A DNA stretch of 64,000 nucleotides, from assembly GCA_009869945.1 (NCBI GenBank), contig WIXG01000303.1, positions 1 through 64,000 on the forward strand, given 5' to 3'. Position numbers and translations under genes: made by a program. This DNA is from Mesaphorura yosii (lineage: Eukaryota > Arthropoda > Collembola > Poduromorpha > Tullbergiidae). Within the stretch, counting starts at the first letter, position 1, and each line of letters opens with the position of its first letter. Shown here one piece after another: positions 50,701 through 62,662 of the stretch. The notes beneath the pieces were generated by a model, which was not told the DNA's origin, ran no database searches, and saw nothing but the letters and a program-made list of their open reading frames with translations.

Positions 50701-53700
50701 TCTCTGCCCGCGTCCGAGTTTCTGTTTCTGTTTTGTACTTCTTTCTCACAATTTACCAAATTACTCATTACGGACGAATATTAGTATTGATTTTACAGCA
50801 AGGGCGGTGGAGGACGAAGATTCTTATTCTCAGTAAACGCTGTACGCTGGGGTTAACGCTAAGAAGTTACTAGAAGTGGACCAAAGTAACTGCTACTGCT
50901 ACAGAATTGCACGTGAGACGTGATAGAAACTTGGCTCAGGCCTGGCCGGGCTCAAACAAGCCACAAATTGTTGAATTGAAACAATAAAGTACGCGTGGAG
51001 CGTTAATCCTGCACGTGAGTTGTGAAGGAATGCTGGAGAAAGCCAGGAAAGCTGGAGAAAGTGGTGGGCGGTGTCCTTGCCTGCCTTTCTTACTGCCTTC
51101 TCCCGTAGTAAATATTTTTATCCATCTCAATATCTCGTATCTGGAGAATTCTCAGGAGAAAGTCAGTCGGTCGACAGTCGGCAATGGCCCAGACTACTTG
51201 CTAGACAATACAAAACGTTCAAGTGTACTGTGCTACAATGGAGAAAGTCAAGACAGCGGAATAAGGAAAGGCAGGCAGGGAAGTGAAAGTCCAACAAAGG
51301 CAACATTGTGCTGCCTGCCGTCATTGTGCTGCTGGCTTGCTGCTTGTTCATTGCTGAACCACTCACGCCATGGCCGCTCGTACAATGCGAGTCGTACAAA
51401 GCAGCATGTGAAGTGTACGTTTGAAGTAATCAAAAAGTCATCGTATTTCTTCACTTGGAAAATGAGGTAAGAAAGCTGGGCTTCAGCACAAATGTTCAAT
51501 ACGGAATAATATTCTGGGAATTTCTACCCTCATTTCTGCTTTGGCTTCTGCCTGTTGCAGTTACGATCTGGCCGGCCAGCGCCTGCCCGTCAGTTATTGA
51601 CTGCTCCAATTGCTCTTGCTGTTGCTTGGCTTCACTTGCAAGACACATTCATCAATTATTTTATTATTATTACTTAATAACCGTAATGATAATGTGCGAC
51701 CGACAAATGGCACAATTCGCAATTCTGTTAGTGAAAGCGCTTGCAAATTCCAGCACAAGAAAAAAATCGCGAGAGCCCGCTCTCGTCGTGTATGGCTTTC
51801 TGCGGCTGGGTCTCGTCTCGTTGCATTTTTCTCCTTGTAGATAAGATTTATTCAATCTTAAAACTTTTCACATTTTCAAATTATATTTTCTATGGTTGAA
51901 TGGAGCTTTCGGCGACTGCGACTTTGCCTCTGCCTCTGCTTCGTGCCGTGCTCCGGAATGGAATGGAATGACATGTCGGCGTCGTCGAGGAGGAAGTTGG
52001 AGACTTGAGTCGACGAGCCGCGGAGACATGTGTCTGTCGAGACTTTCTCCTCGGCACAATACCCACAATGCGAGTACCCTACAAGAAAGAATGGAGAAGC
52101 AGTCGAAGCCCAAGTTGAACGCAGTAGCAGCAGTCGCATTTCGTCGCATTGTGCTTTATTTTTTCTGGGCGCACTTGATGAAGCGGAGCAGGCACGGAGC
52201 CTTTCTCCAATATAATCCGAATGCTGCCGCCAGCATCGTGTTCTTCGATAATCTTTTTTATTAGCATGCTTATTTGACAAGCAGCAGTTTGCACATGCAA
52301 ACTTGCAATGATAATAATACGCATAGGGTGAGTGAACGAAGACGAAGAACAAGACACTGCATTCTTTCTGTCTTTGTTAAGTCATTATACTCTATGAAAT
52401 CATACGCGAGAGAGAGATTCTGCATTCATTTCCTTTCCAGACAGCACTCGAGGCCACCCCACACAGGTGCTTTGTTTGAGAAAGGTTAAATCAACTTCTC
52501 TGAGCCCATATTTTTGATGAACTAAACTTTTTTATTTGTTATTTCTCCCATTCGCATTTCGCAGTTTAAGTTGGCGATTTGTATCCCGAATCAAGCCAAA
52601 TTGCTATCCAGTTACGATCACAAGTCAAATCACATGCATGGACGACTTTCCGATTAAGTGTGCGGCTGCGCGGCGGGGTGAATTGCTTGCACAAGAAAAA
52701 TGAAGGCAGTGATGCACAGAGGCAGATTATAAATGGAGAGATTTGGTCTGGCCAATTTATTTGCTTGGCCTGAAATTACATTTATTCTTGTGCCCACACC
52801 CGCGACCGCGCCTATGCCTTTCCTGGCTGACTGGCTTATGCAGATGGGTATAATAAATGCTGGGTAATACGAACGAGGCGTGCGCGTCTCGCGTCGTAGT
52901 CGTATCTCGCGTCTCTCAGATGAATGAGTAATGGAAATTCATTCAAGATTACTGCAAGATAAAAACGGAGCCAGGCAAATGGAGAACGAGAAAGTGGGCT
53001 TCTTCTGCCCACGAAATGCGAAAGCAGCCTACTCAGAAGCCAAGCCAAGCCAGTTAGACCACAGAATAGAAAAAGAGACAAATAACAATTTATTTCTCGT
53101 TTCTTCCAAATACAATCACTCCAGCAGACTCAAGTGTGCTCATCTCGTCTCCTGAACGCACAACAAACTAAACTAGCTGACTGCGCTGCGAGTTGCAAGC
53201 AAATAAAAAGCAGAAAGCAGCCTAGCAAGGATTCGAATGCAAGCCGGGCCGATAACATCAAGATTACGATCCTTCACCACAATCCACAATTGAAGTTTCG
53301 AATTCTCGGTTCCGTTGTCGAATCCTTTTAAAAATGACAATGATCGCTTGACATTGTAATATCATCAAACGTTTCAATGGTTGACTTTTAACATCAATCG
53401 TGGGCGCTGACGCCGGCGTCGGCGTCTAGGCCGCGTCTGCAAGTCGCAAAGGGAATCGCATCGCGCCCGCTTTGATAACCCGCATCATTTACTTTATGAA
53501 CGACAACAGCACAAATCGATGCAATTTTTCCGGCGTGCCGTGCCGGGCCATCAGAGACCACGACGATCATGGAAACCGAGAGCACGAGAGAAAGCACCAC
53601 AAAAATTAAATTGGGTTCATACGAGTAGTCACGAGCAAATGCGCAGAACAGCAGATGACGAGAATCATCAAACTCAAAACGAAAATTCAAAATTGGATTC

Positions 53701-56700
53701 CTTATTGTAATAATAATGGAAATGGACTTTGGTCACATCACTTGGCCGGCAAGCTTGCTATGTGCACATGCACACAGCAGGCAAGGCAGAGATGAGAAGA
53801 CAGCAGAATAATAAAAGGATGATGACAAAAAAACCAAAACCCCATCGTCGCCATCTCATTCCCATACACTCACGCGAGACGCGGAACTGAAATATCATAA
53901 TAAAATGTAATATGTATATCGATCAAGTATGCAGATAGCTCGAGACGGCGAGGACACTTTAACTCGCCATGGGCGAGTAAATATGCAGACGAGTAAGCAC
54001 TGCCATTGCTGTCCACTGTCCAGTTTATCGATCCTGTCGCGGTCCTGCTCCGGCTCAAAAAATATGATTACGATTCTGAGACCAAGTAATTTGAGACCGA
54101 CCCGATCATCCCAGGCTTGTGTGCAGTCACAGTCGCAGTAAAACGAGAACGAGGACCAAGCCAAGCCAATAATGACAGAAATTCAATAAAAACCGACAGA
54201 AACGAGAACGAGCACGAAAGCGAATGCGAATTTATTGGTGATCAGCGAATCCTTAAATTACGATACGAGAACTGCGGTCTCCTATCGTAATTGCGATTGC
54301 GATTGGCTTTGGCGACGGCACGGCGAGGTCATCGGCCATGCGATGCGATTGCAATTGGGGCATATCAGAGAAAGGGAAAGAGGACACATGCGATAGGCGA
54401 AGGCGAAATAAGCATACAAAACAAATTGCCATTATAATGCAATATCATTTGAAATAAATGAACCCAACGCAAACGACGACGATGACGATGAAGGCGACCG
54501 ACAGGGCAATACAATGTTTTCGAATCTACTCCCTTCTCTGGCCTACGTCGCGCCAAGCTGCGAAGGAAATAAAGTCGGAAACTTTTTGTTTCGAGTTTCC
54601 ATTTTTAAATTCCCAACAGACAGGAAGGGCCAAACTCGTGTGTATCGTTTTTCTTCATCAATTCGTATCGCAGCGGTCGCAGTCGCAGCAGCGCACACGC
54701 AGTTTCAGAAAGTGCGCACTCGCATCGCGGTTTTCTGCCTTCGCTCGTTTCTTTTCTCATTTGGAGTCCTGAAATGCGCCTGTCACGCCCGTCTAATCTC
54801 GATAGAAATTAGATACGTTGAAAGCGAGAGTAAGCCTTTAGTTGTCCAGCTCTTCTCGCTTTCTTTCGTGAAATTGATTCATTATCGGATTGGTCGAGTC
54901 AATATTTGTCCTGAAGCAAATTCCGTTGCGCGGCGTGGCGTAGCATGGGTCATCAGGCTTCGTGGCATTGTGGCCACTTTCTCAGAGTAGAAACTCCAGG
55001 TTTCTTTCGTCAGTTCATTAGTCCACTTCTTTCACTCAATTTCTTCCTTCCTCTGTCTGCTTGTAGCCAGAGCCACATACTTTTTAGGACACACGACACG
55101 TACGAAAACCGTGCCTTCTCCGTGCACGTGTCCGTGTCCGACATGTACTTAAAATGTTGGAGGAATTAGTCATTATTTGCAGATGCAGACTCGCGGCAGC
55201 AGCAGCGGGAGAGAGCAGGTATAAAAGTATCACCAAACTCGGTCGGTCTTCGTCCGTTCGTCTTGGCTTTCCTGGTCGAGACCGGAACGAATTAACAAGC
55301 AGTCCGTCTAAACCAAATGTTTGAGCACTCAAACTATCACGTACTTTGCTTGCTTGCGCATTAGAGAAAGCAAACTTTCTCCAGCGTCTCCAGTAATGAA
55401 CTTCTTTTTGTGCGCTGCTCGTTGTCGTCGTCGTAGTCGCCGTCGTTTGTCGCAGCCTGTGATTGTCGTCTTGACCCAATTTCATTTTTTGTAATACATT
55501 TTCTTTTCTTTTTCAATCTGCGCGTGTGCGTACGCGTACTCATACGCCTATTTGTTTTTCCAATTGCCGAGCTCGAGCTCAAGCTTTTGCCGCTTAGCCC
55601 GAGCCTAAGCAGAGCACACCGAAATTTTTAAGTAACTGAGTACATAAAAAGCTTAAGTGTACGGCACAAAGGGCTGAAGCAGCTTTCTCCATGATACTAC
55701 TCGGCACAGTGAAAGCAGCACGGTACAATTATAATCGTGTACAATGTACAATGTGCTCGCTCACAATGCAATACAAGACAGAATTCCAAGATTAAGTCGG
55801 AGAAAATCTCCTCCTCTGCCTGCTTGCTTACTTACTTGCTCCTTTCCATTTCTCCTTGGTTCTGGTCTTGGAGATAGTAGAGAAAGTGAGCGGTAATAGA
55901 AACTGTGAGCCGCTGCTGTACAGCGATTCGCTTTTCAGCATGCTCGTCGTCTCGTAAGCCCACAGTTTCGACAAAGTTCTTTTTCTTATTCATCTGTCGA
56001 AAAAGGATTTACAAAAGAGGATCTTCCGAACAGCAGCAACGAACAAAGGCAAAGATTTCATTGTACAGTGCAGAATAGCACGCAGAATGCGTCAATTTCC
56101 AGCTGTGTCGTCGTTGTGCATCCGTGCAAATGGTCGCGTATTGAATTATTGAATAAATTGTAGCTTATCTGTCTTCCATATGAATGCAGTGTAGTACAAA
56201 GAATTCATCATCATCAACAACCTCGCATGCACTCTCGCAGAGAAATGCAATGCAATGTGGAAAAGTGCTCAAAAGAATTTGAAACGTTTCAAAAAAATTA
56301 AATTTACAAAACAAAGGAGCAGAATTTCGATTGCACACGAAGCGACGGCTGCCAAACTTTCATCATCAAAGTGAATCTCGAATTTAAATTCCAAAGTTTC
56401 AAGTTCTTCAACCACGAGCAAGGAAATTGAAGTGAGGCAATGCTTTAGCCGTCGCTTTCGCATTATTCAAAGCTTCACTTCACAATGGCCTTGGCTCCAC
56501 ATTTACGAGTTTAGTGTTTGGCAATTTAACTAATTAAATTCGCGCAAAGCGGATTTTTCTGTACAACAGCAGCACCGAACCAAAAATGAGATATTGCTCA
56601 TTCATTACATCACCATTGAAATTTACTCGGCCCAAGGGCAAAAGGATACGGAAGCTATTGCGAGATTCGGGGCTTAGCAACGGACATCACTCAACAAGAA

Positions 56701-59700
56701 TCAAGACGAAAGATCATAAAGTTCAAGAAGACGTGTCTGCAAGCTAACAGACGGGCTACCGGTTGAAAAAATATTTGCACAGCTTCACTGATGAACGAGT
56801 GACCGATTTTCTGCCTCTATATGGATGAAAATGTTTTAATTTATGTGATTTTATGAGCAGATTCAAAGTATGAAAGATAGAATTATGCCCGAACCCTGAG
56901 CGTTGCGAGCGGCCTGGTATGTTCATTTTTGGTTATCTCTCTGTTGAGATGGTGAAATAAGTCCGCCTGGCTCCAGAATTGCATTACCAGCCTCACCTTC
57001 TTCCAGGTTTCCCCTCTTTTCATGCCTGCAGACTCCAGACAGGTGACATGAATAAATTATGACAAGGCAAATTGCTGCACCACGCTTTAAAACTAATTTC
57101 TATTTCTGTTCCTGGCAGAGCCGGCAAGCAGCCGTACGACGCAGTACAACCTTTTGAAGAATTTTACTTTTACATTTCATTACAGCAAAAGTTTACAAAG
57201 TCAAATTTGATTTTTCTCGAGTGCAGCCACGGCCAAAGACACAAAAGTATAGTAATTGAAATTGTTGTCCTTCGGGGCAAAAGTATGGAATGATTTATCG
57301 TGGAAAGTGGAGAAAGTTGCTTTCTCTTCAGCTGTAAGTGCACTTTTGTCTGCTTTTTTCGAAGTAGAGCAGAGCAAAAAGCGTCTAACTGATGGGAAGA
57401 TATTATTTTTAAATACACTTTGATTATTTTTCGAGGAATAAACAAATAAGCAAATAAGCTCAAACTCAGGGACTTCATATTTCTGGAGAAACCAGCGTGC
57501 ACGCACGTGCACGTGGAGAAAGTAAATACGGATAGATTTTAATGAGATTCAAAATCGCAAATAATAATGCAGGAACTGCCCCAAAACAAAATGTTTTCTT
57601 TCTCCTCATGCATTTGAAAGAAATTCACATTTTGCAGAAATTTCACATTAGAATCTTTGCATCGTATTCCATTTTACTTCTGCTTCTTTCTCCTGCTTTC
57701 TCCGAGTATATTATTATGCGTACGCGTGCGCGTGTATTTGCTTTGTTTTCTTCGTGATCATCTTCCTTTCCTTTCTTCAGCAGGCGGGCGCTACGCGCCT
57801 ATTCCATCCGCAGCAGCAATGGCAAGAGATAAAAGGAGCCAGCTCAGAATTCAAAACAAAACAAAATAATAAGAAACGGAGGAATAAAAGGTTTCCATAA
57901 TTTGATTCCCTACAAACGATGAGAATCGCAATCGCATGGGTGACTGTAAAGCAGGACAGAGCAGAGCGTTCTTACTTTCTCTTTTTTCCAGGCTAGAAGT
58001 TGTCTTTTTATGAACTCAATTCTCACTTTCAGCCAGCATCTTTTTTTGCATTCTCTTTCTTCAGGCTGGCTGACGTAATTCTTTTGTGCATGCGAACCGT
58101 GTGAATAAAATGTGTTGATATTTTATACGTTTTACATGCATGAATGTAATTTTATTCGCAGCGCTGCTCTCAAATTGCGTTCTCTGCTTCGTATTTACAT
58201 TTTGCAGTCGGAGTGCTTGAGTTATTATTGTTGGCGTAGACAGAATGCTGGAAAATCTTTCAAAGCATTCAAATTCACAGTCGCTGCTTCTGGCGTTTTC
58301 ATTCATCGATCCAGCATCCAGGCGGCTGCAAGCGGTCCAGGCCAGGCCAGGTAATAAATCATCGGCGAGGAATGCCCAATGATAAAAGGAAATGTTTCAC
58401 GAGCCACCAGCACAGTATAGAATTCAGCCAGCATTGGCGTGCTCCGCACGCTTTGCATGTCAAATGGAATCAGGAAGGAATTAAGCTGTCGTAATGTTCG
58501 CAGTACAATACTTTTATAGTTCCGGTCTACCTTTCAGCTCAGCAGCGAAGCGAAGCATTCAATTGCACTCGCTGCTCAATGCATAAGCATTTCGGAATGA
58601 TGACAGTAGGAGTCGGGATATAAAAAATTATTTATGAATACACTTCCAGGAATCCGAACGAGGGCAGAGCCGAAGCGTGAGCGTAAAATACGTACGCTGC
58701 AATACAAAAGCTTTCCATTTCCACATCCCGGCCAGGTCCACGAGGGATTCTCAATGGAGAAAGCAAAACAATGCTTTCTGCTTTCACATTCACATTCCAC
58801 TTTCACATTTTGGCTTCGCTTAGCCTGGTATGGCGTGGCCCAGCCTGGCTTCGCCGATTTCGGTTCGATGATCAGAGTGTCTGCAATATTAATTCTAATG
58901 CTTTTTGTCCAGGTGAGTCACTGAAACTGGGTCGGCCGGCTTCGGCCACGACGCTGCGATGATTACACGAGTGAGATAATAAAACTGACTTTTTATGGCA
59001 CACTATTCCGTTCTTTACCACGGGCATAAAAAGAAAACTTTACCTATTCACAATTTTACGTACTCCTCAGCGCTCGGTGGTGAATTCCCGCTACGCACGG
59101 GACTTTTTTTTGTTTCATTTCGCTCTTTTGTCTCTGTGAATTGTGAATTCAATTTGCCAGTACTTTGCCTTTACCTTCGCCTGTACGACTACAATAATAT
59201 ACGGCTTAAATATACATGCAATTACCTTCCAGCCCGTAATTCTAATATTTCAGCTCGCAAATTGACTCTTTGCGCGCCGCGCCGCCTGTCAAGATCGTGC
59301 ATAAAGTCGGTGCTTGAATGGAAATATATGATGATGGCCTTTCTACTCTGTTCTGCGCTATTTGTACTATCAGGATCAGTGTTATCATTGAATTGGGACG
59401 GACGGACGGGACTGCTGCTGCTGCCTGCACATTATCGCCACCACGTATACGTATTCGTATTCGCCATCGCATATGCACTCATGAATTGATGTGCTAATAA
59501 ATTTCCTTGAATGGGGCGCCCATAAAATAATTTCATTGAATAGCAAATAGCAGAGCAGTACAATGATAAAAAGAATAGCAGCAGCAAAGCAATGGAATTA
59601 ATTCGGAATTCAATTGAGTGAAAGCGAAAGCCACGTCGCACGTCTCGCTCGTAATTTGTCACTATTTTTCTTCTGAATGAATAAATTTAACGCGAATTTA

Positions 59701-62662
59701 TGATGTGAATGGCAGGCAGGCAGTAGGAGAAATTCAAAAGAATTCTGGACTGACTGGATTTTGTTTCGCGAGTTGGTCGCATCGCAGTCGCATCACTAAA
59801 TTCAAAATTCACACGGTCAATCGTGGCGTGGCGTGTACTGCCGCCACCGCTGTGCTGAATTCGCACAATAAATATTCAAACATCCTGCATGTTCGTGCAA
59901 GATTCTTTGGTTGGTCACCTCAGTCGACCGAATAGCGTGCATAATTGTAATACAAAATGGCTCGGCATGTAAAATTCACGCGTACACGAGCACACGGCAC
60001 ACATGGCCAAGATGAATTGTTTCATTCATCGCAGATCGCGGTAGTGCAGCTGTCACCATTTAATATCTACAGCCCGTCTCGTCTAGTACGACGACGTACG
60101 TGCTCTTTCTTTGGTATCACGTACACGAGGGGTGGTATGGGAAAAATTCGTACTGCAAAAATTAAAGTGGAGCATCTTCGTGGCGGCTTGGCGTGGCCTG
60201 GCGCCCAGCGGGTCGTGAAGTTTAAGACGAGCATATGCAAATTCCGCCACGCTTTTGACGAACGACGACCGCAAGGCATCGCATCAGTATCAGCCATCAA
60301 CATCAAATGGGAGCTTGGGAGATGAATTAGTATTCTGGGTCCATTCTGAGCAGAGCAGCAGTGCAAGTGTGTTCCGTTCCCATGTCTGGCCTGGCTTGGT
60401 CTTTTTAATGAAGGAGCACAGTCAGATTGTGTACGTCTGTGCCTTTGGCTTTGGCGTGTGTCAGCGAAATGAGAATTTTAAGAAAAAAGCGGAAGAAATG
60501 AGGTTAACCAAATCAGGCATAGAAAATTGTAATTTAGTGCGATATGCGAGTTTTGCGGTGCGGTGGCAAAGACAGCTGCTTGCTGCTTGCTTCACTCATT
60601 CATTTGTCTTGCCGCATTATCATCCGTGACAGGCCTGCCGTTGTTCACAGATTCATAGGAAAGCACTTTGGTGATTAATTAAGGAAAAGCATGACGAGAC
60701 GGAGATCACCAGCAGCATTATTATAATATTCATCGTCAACAAGCACGAACGCGAACACGAACACACAGCACTTTCTCCACGCTATGCCGCATATTTTTAA
60801 TTTGTTGTTATTCAGAGAGCTCAGAGCCTCGAATGAATGGTGAGATGCTGAATGCCGCTGCTTTCACTCACTTTCACCATCGCATAGCGATCCGCTTGTC
60901 TCGTCACTTTCACCAAAGCTCGCCGTCGCGCGTTCATTTCGCTTTTACTTTCGCTATTCGCATTCAGTTCATTTTCTAATTTGGAATTTGGAGCTGCTGG
61001 CAGCTGCCTGGCTCGTTCATTGCGAGCCTTTTCAAGAAAATGAACTGGTTCACTGTGTCTTTGATTTCTAAAGACAGCTTGCTTTCCCTGAGCCAGAGAC
61101 ACTGCGAGAGTGTAGCGTACGTACTCTTTCAATTAATGCCGCCCGTACAACGATAATAATGTCGAATATTCAACTCCACACTCTTTCGTTCTGCTTTTGC
61201 TCATTCTGTAAAAATAATTATGCCATTGCCAGTCTAGCAGGCAAGCAGACAGGCAAGAGTGCAGAAGGCAGAAGAAAGAAATTTACTTGTCAAAGCACAA
61301 TCATTATGAGTGTGTAAGGCGGGCAGTGCAGTAATGATCAGAGAAAGTTCATAGTTCATTGGAAGTCTTTTCTCTTTCAAATTCCCGAACCAAATTTTTG
61401 CATTTTAATCAAAGTCGCGAAAAATTCTGGATTCAATCATTTGTTCCTTTCATTCATTCATTCTACTCTGCGAGCCATTCATCTGCCTGCGGAGCTAAGC
61501 TAAGCAATTGTGCGGGCATTTCAGCATTGTTTCGTACTTTCTCCATTTACGAGACTTGTCATAATTATAGGAAATTGGGGTCGGTGCTCTGTGGGAACGG
61601 GATTTCTTTTGTTTTGAGGTAGGAAAAGGAAGAAGAAAAGTCGGTTAAAGTTGTGAACGTCTTAAGTACGAAATAATGAGAAGCAACGAGGCAGCAGGCT
61701 TGCGTTCCCACAATGCGGCACATTCAAGAGAAAGTGCGAGCGCACTGCACTAGTTTATTAAGGAGCATCGCACTTACTCCAGCTCACTGCACGCAATTTG
61801 AGAAAGCGACTGGAAAAGTAGCAATCGCAGCCGCTGTTGCATTTTATTGTACGGTGCGTTATGGTGCGGATTTTAACTGTAATTTGAATTTACTTTGAGC
61901 AGCGATTTATGATTATGAAGGTTGACTTGGTTTTCAGCTTTCGGCTGCTGCCAAGCTTACTCAAGACAGGAGGGTTAAGTGAAAGCGTAGAGTAGCGTAG
62001 GAGAAAGTTGCGTAACCGCAGAGCAGAAGTAGAAATACGTAGTTTAAATAAAAGCGTGGCTTTTTTTAATAAGGAATAGCGGGCGATTATATTTCAAGTG
62101 CTCAAGTATATTTATTACGTTGAAAATTAGTCGCAGTCGCCGCATTTCCATTTTCCATTGTGCTTTCTCTCGTTCGGTGCTCTCTGCTCATTAACGGCAA
62201 GCTAACAGGCGGCTCTTGCCGGAGCCGTGCCGTGACTGCAGAATGAAATGAATCAAGGCGAATAGCGAAGGATCAATTCCCGCAAAGCAGACCAAGTCTA
62301 CAGGGAATAATTTGCAAGTTTAAACACACCAGAATCACTTTCTACTCACTGTCTTTTAATTTACACTTTACGCACTGACAAATGCGGAAATGTGTATGCT
62401 TGTTAATGCCAAATGCGATTATCGCTTGCTAATTGCTAATTACCTGGTAGTCGAGGTAGTTTCCATAGCCCATATGATCACACGTGCACGTGCAGCGTTG
62501 AATGTGTTCATGGATATTTATCGGAGGCGGCCACTGGTCGGGGGAGAGTTGCAGACCGAGGCCTGTGACAGCAGTGTTCGCGGCGCCTGTACACGAAGCT
62601 CCGAGAAGTGTTGTGCCTGAAGGAAATGGTGAACTGGATTGTCCCATTACCTCGTGTTCCAT
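20776..62662 (-). CDS. Membrane dipeptidase B, predicted type II anchored (13 exons over 42 kb)
   Basis: Exons are 62662-62444, 45521-45305, 44176-44002, 36052-35896, 35005-34873, 30870-30720, 30050-29981, 29551-29375, 29290-29206, 23521-23476, 23390-23361, 21656-21518 and 20877-20776. The total is 566 codons plus stop and all phases close. Residues 1-145 have no known domain (CTCTC near 58-61, then a Gly/Pro/Ser-rich stretch). One helix follows at about 154-179 ([19 protein letters not shown]), then the M19 dipeptidase domain. Zinc ligands are kept: H205 and D207 (HND), E318 (VEGGH), H391 (DLSH) and H412 (FSH). SSRNVPDD is also kept. The DFDG motif reads GAGFDG, so the first Asp is Gly481. 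Residues ahead of the helix should be cytoplasmic. The first two exons are less certain than the rest. A shorter form starting at MKHW (residue 151) would keep the anchor. Confidence 0.87.
23522..29205 (-). other. Intron of dipeptidase B, 5.7 kb
   Basis: It separates the exon ending ...INDVI from the exon encoding [11 protein letters not shown]. It contains several open frames over 200 codons on both strands, but they have skewed, low-information composition and no family resemblance. No internal gene is supported. Confidence 0.6.
29909..29934. repeat. Imperfect GTGCCA tandem repeat
   Basis: About four units of GTGCCA/ATGCCA in tandem lie in the 429-nt intron between the dipeptidase B exons at 29981-30050 and 29375-29551. 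It is a simple-sequence repeat. Confidence 0.55.
30871..34872 (-). other. Intron of dipeptidase B, 4.0 kb
   Basis: It lies between the exon ending WVTTPR and the exon with VEGGH. Apart from copies of the GGAGAAAGT/GGTGAAAGT words (31020, 31451, 32218), I see no coding or RNA structure. Confidence 0.55.
37762..38073 (+). CDS. Nested secretory peptide precursor with C-terminal Cys loop (2 exons)
   Basis: Exons are 37762-37878 and 37963-38073. The 84-nt intron (CAG/GTAAAG...ATTTTACAG) is a multiple of three without an in-frame stop. The precursor is 75 residues. It has a strong signal peptide ([20 protein letters not shown], cut near ESLP), a 35-40 residue spacer with acidic and His residues, then a dibasic site SKR followed directly by the C-terminal [13 protein letters not shown] and stop. 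The two cysteines bracket nine residues, and an FFFW core lies inside the loop. This layout (signal, spacer, KR, Cys loop at the C-terminus) is that of a neuropeptide or hormone precursor. It recalls somatostatin and allatostatin C, but the spacing and sequence do not match either. AATAAA at 38182 fits its 3' end. A second KR inside the loop is odd. It is on the opposite strand inside an intron of dipeptidase B. Confidence 0.62.
   Translation: MSLPFKSVLVLFICVIFFAIIESLPINHANPYTSYFNYQVKSSINIHAKIVIKWTKFSDFINFMILQTHNDENQFIVQEDLEHQHPRSKRIFCFFFWLITKRC
40310..40534 (+). CDS. Possible small secreted protein, 74 residues
   Basis: An intronless frame from ATG 40310 starts with [20 protein letters not shown] then ALP, a good signal peptide with a plausible cleavage site. 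A short, mostly polar remainder with two cysteines follows. No dibasic processing site or family was recognised. It lies in the same dipeptidase B intron and on the same strand as the peptide gene 2.2 kb upstream. A hydrophobic start can arise by chance in AT-rich DNA, so this is a weak call. Confidence 0.25.
   Translation: MFLKVCAIAVVLVLLRGLISALPNNKLRTCIDSNNFTRHSKTRENCQLKVGSGPFALPEANLHQTQTANFATLF
48830..48850. repeat. TCA microsatellite
   Basis: TCATCTCATCATCATCATCAT is a simple trinucleotide run within the first intron of dipeptidase B. Confidence 0.6.
50632..50650. repeat. CCTG microsatellite
   Basis: CCTGCCTGCCTGCCTGCC is a run of just over four tetranucleotide units in the first intron of dipeptidase B. 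Confidence 0.6.

Larger units (their letters stand above)
21224..62008. repeat. Dispersed 9-bp word GGAGAAAGT / ACTTTCTCC
   Basis: Exact copies found by eye start at 21224, 21541 (in coding exon 12 of dipeptidase B), 23191, 28287, 31020, 35258, 36606, 37031, 37052, 43376, 43574, 43704, 45726, 45947, 46379, 46828, 47056, 47789, 49544, 51054, 51155, 51240, 52042, 55374, 57309, 57515, 60770, 61536 and 62000. Sixteen read ACTTTCTCC and thirteen read GGAGAAAGT on the plus strand. A variant, GGTGAAAGT or ACTTTCACC, occurs near 20108, 26569, 27730, 30468, 31451, 32218, 39270, 43431, 48105, 60870 and 60906. I saw none of the first form before 21.2 kb. Flanks are not conserved, so these are not copies of one longer transposon. 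Confidence 0.75.
45522..62443 (-). other. First coding intron of dipeptidase B, 16.9 kb
   Basis: It separates the first coding exon from the Gly/Pro-rich exon. It holds more than half of the GGAGAAAGT copies in the window, including a trio at 51054, 51155 and 51240. I found no gene, tRNA or recognisable mobile element. Large first introns often hold regulatory elements. Confidence 0.6.

Noticed and set aside
54514-54990. 158-codon plus-strand frame
   Set aside because: It overlaps other frames of similar quality, has no recognisable features, and is probably random intronic sequence.
58995-59489. 164-codon plus-strand frame with a hydrophobic stretch
   Set aside because: It has no domain and no supporting splice or polyadenylation context. 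The hydrophobic run is internal, and chance frames of this size occur in a 17-kb intron.
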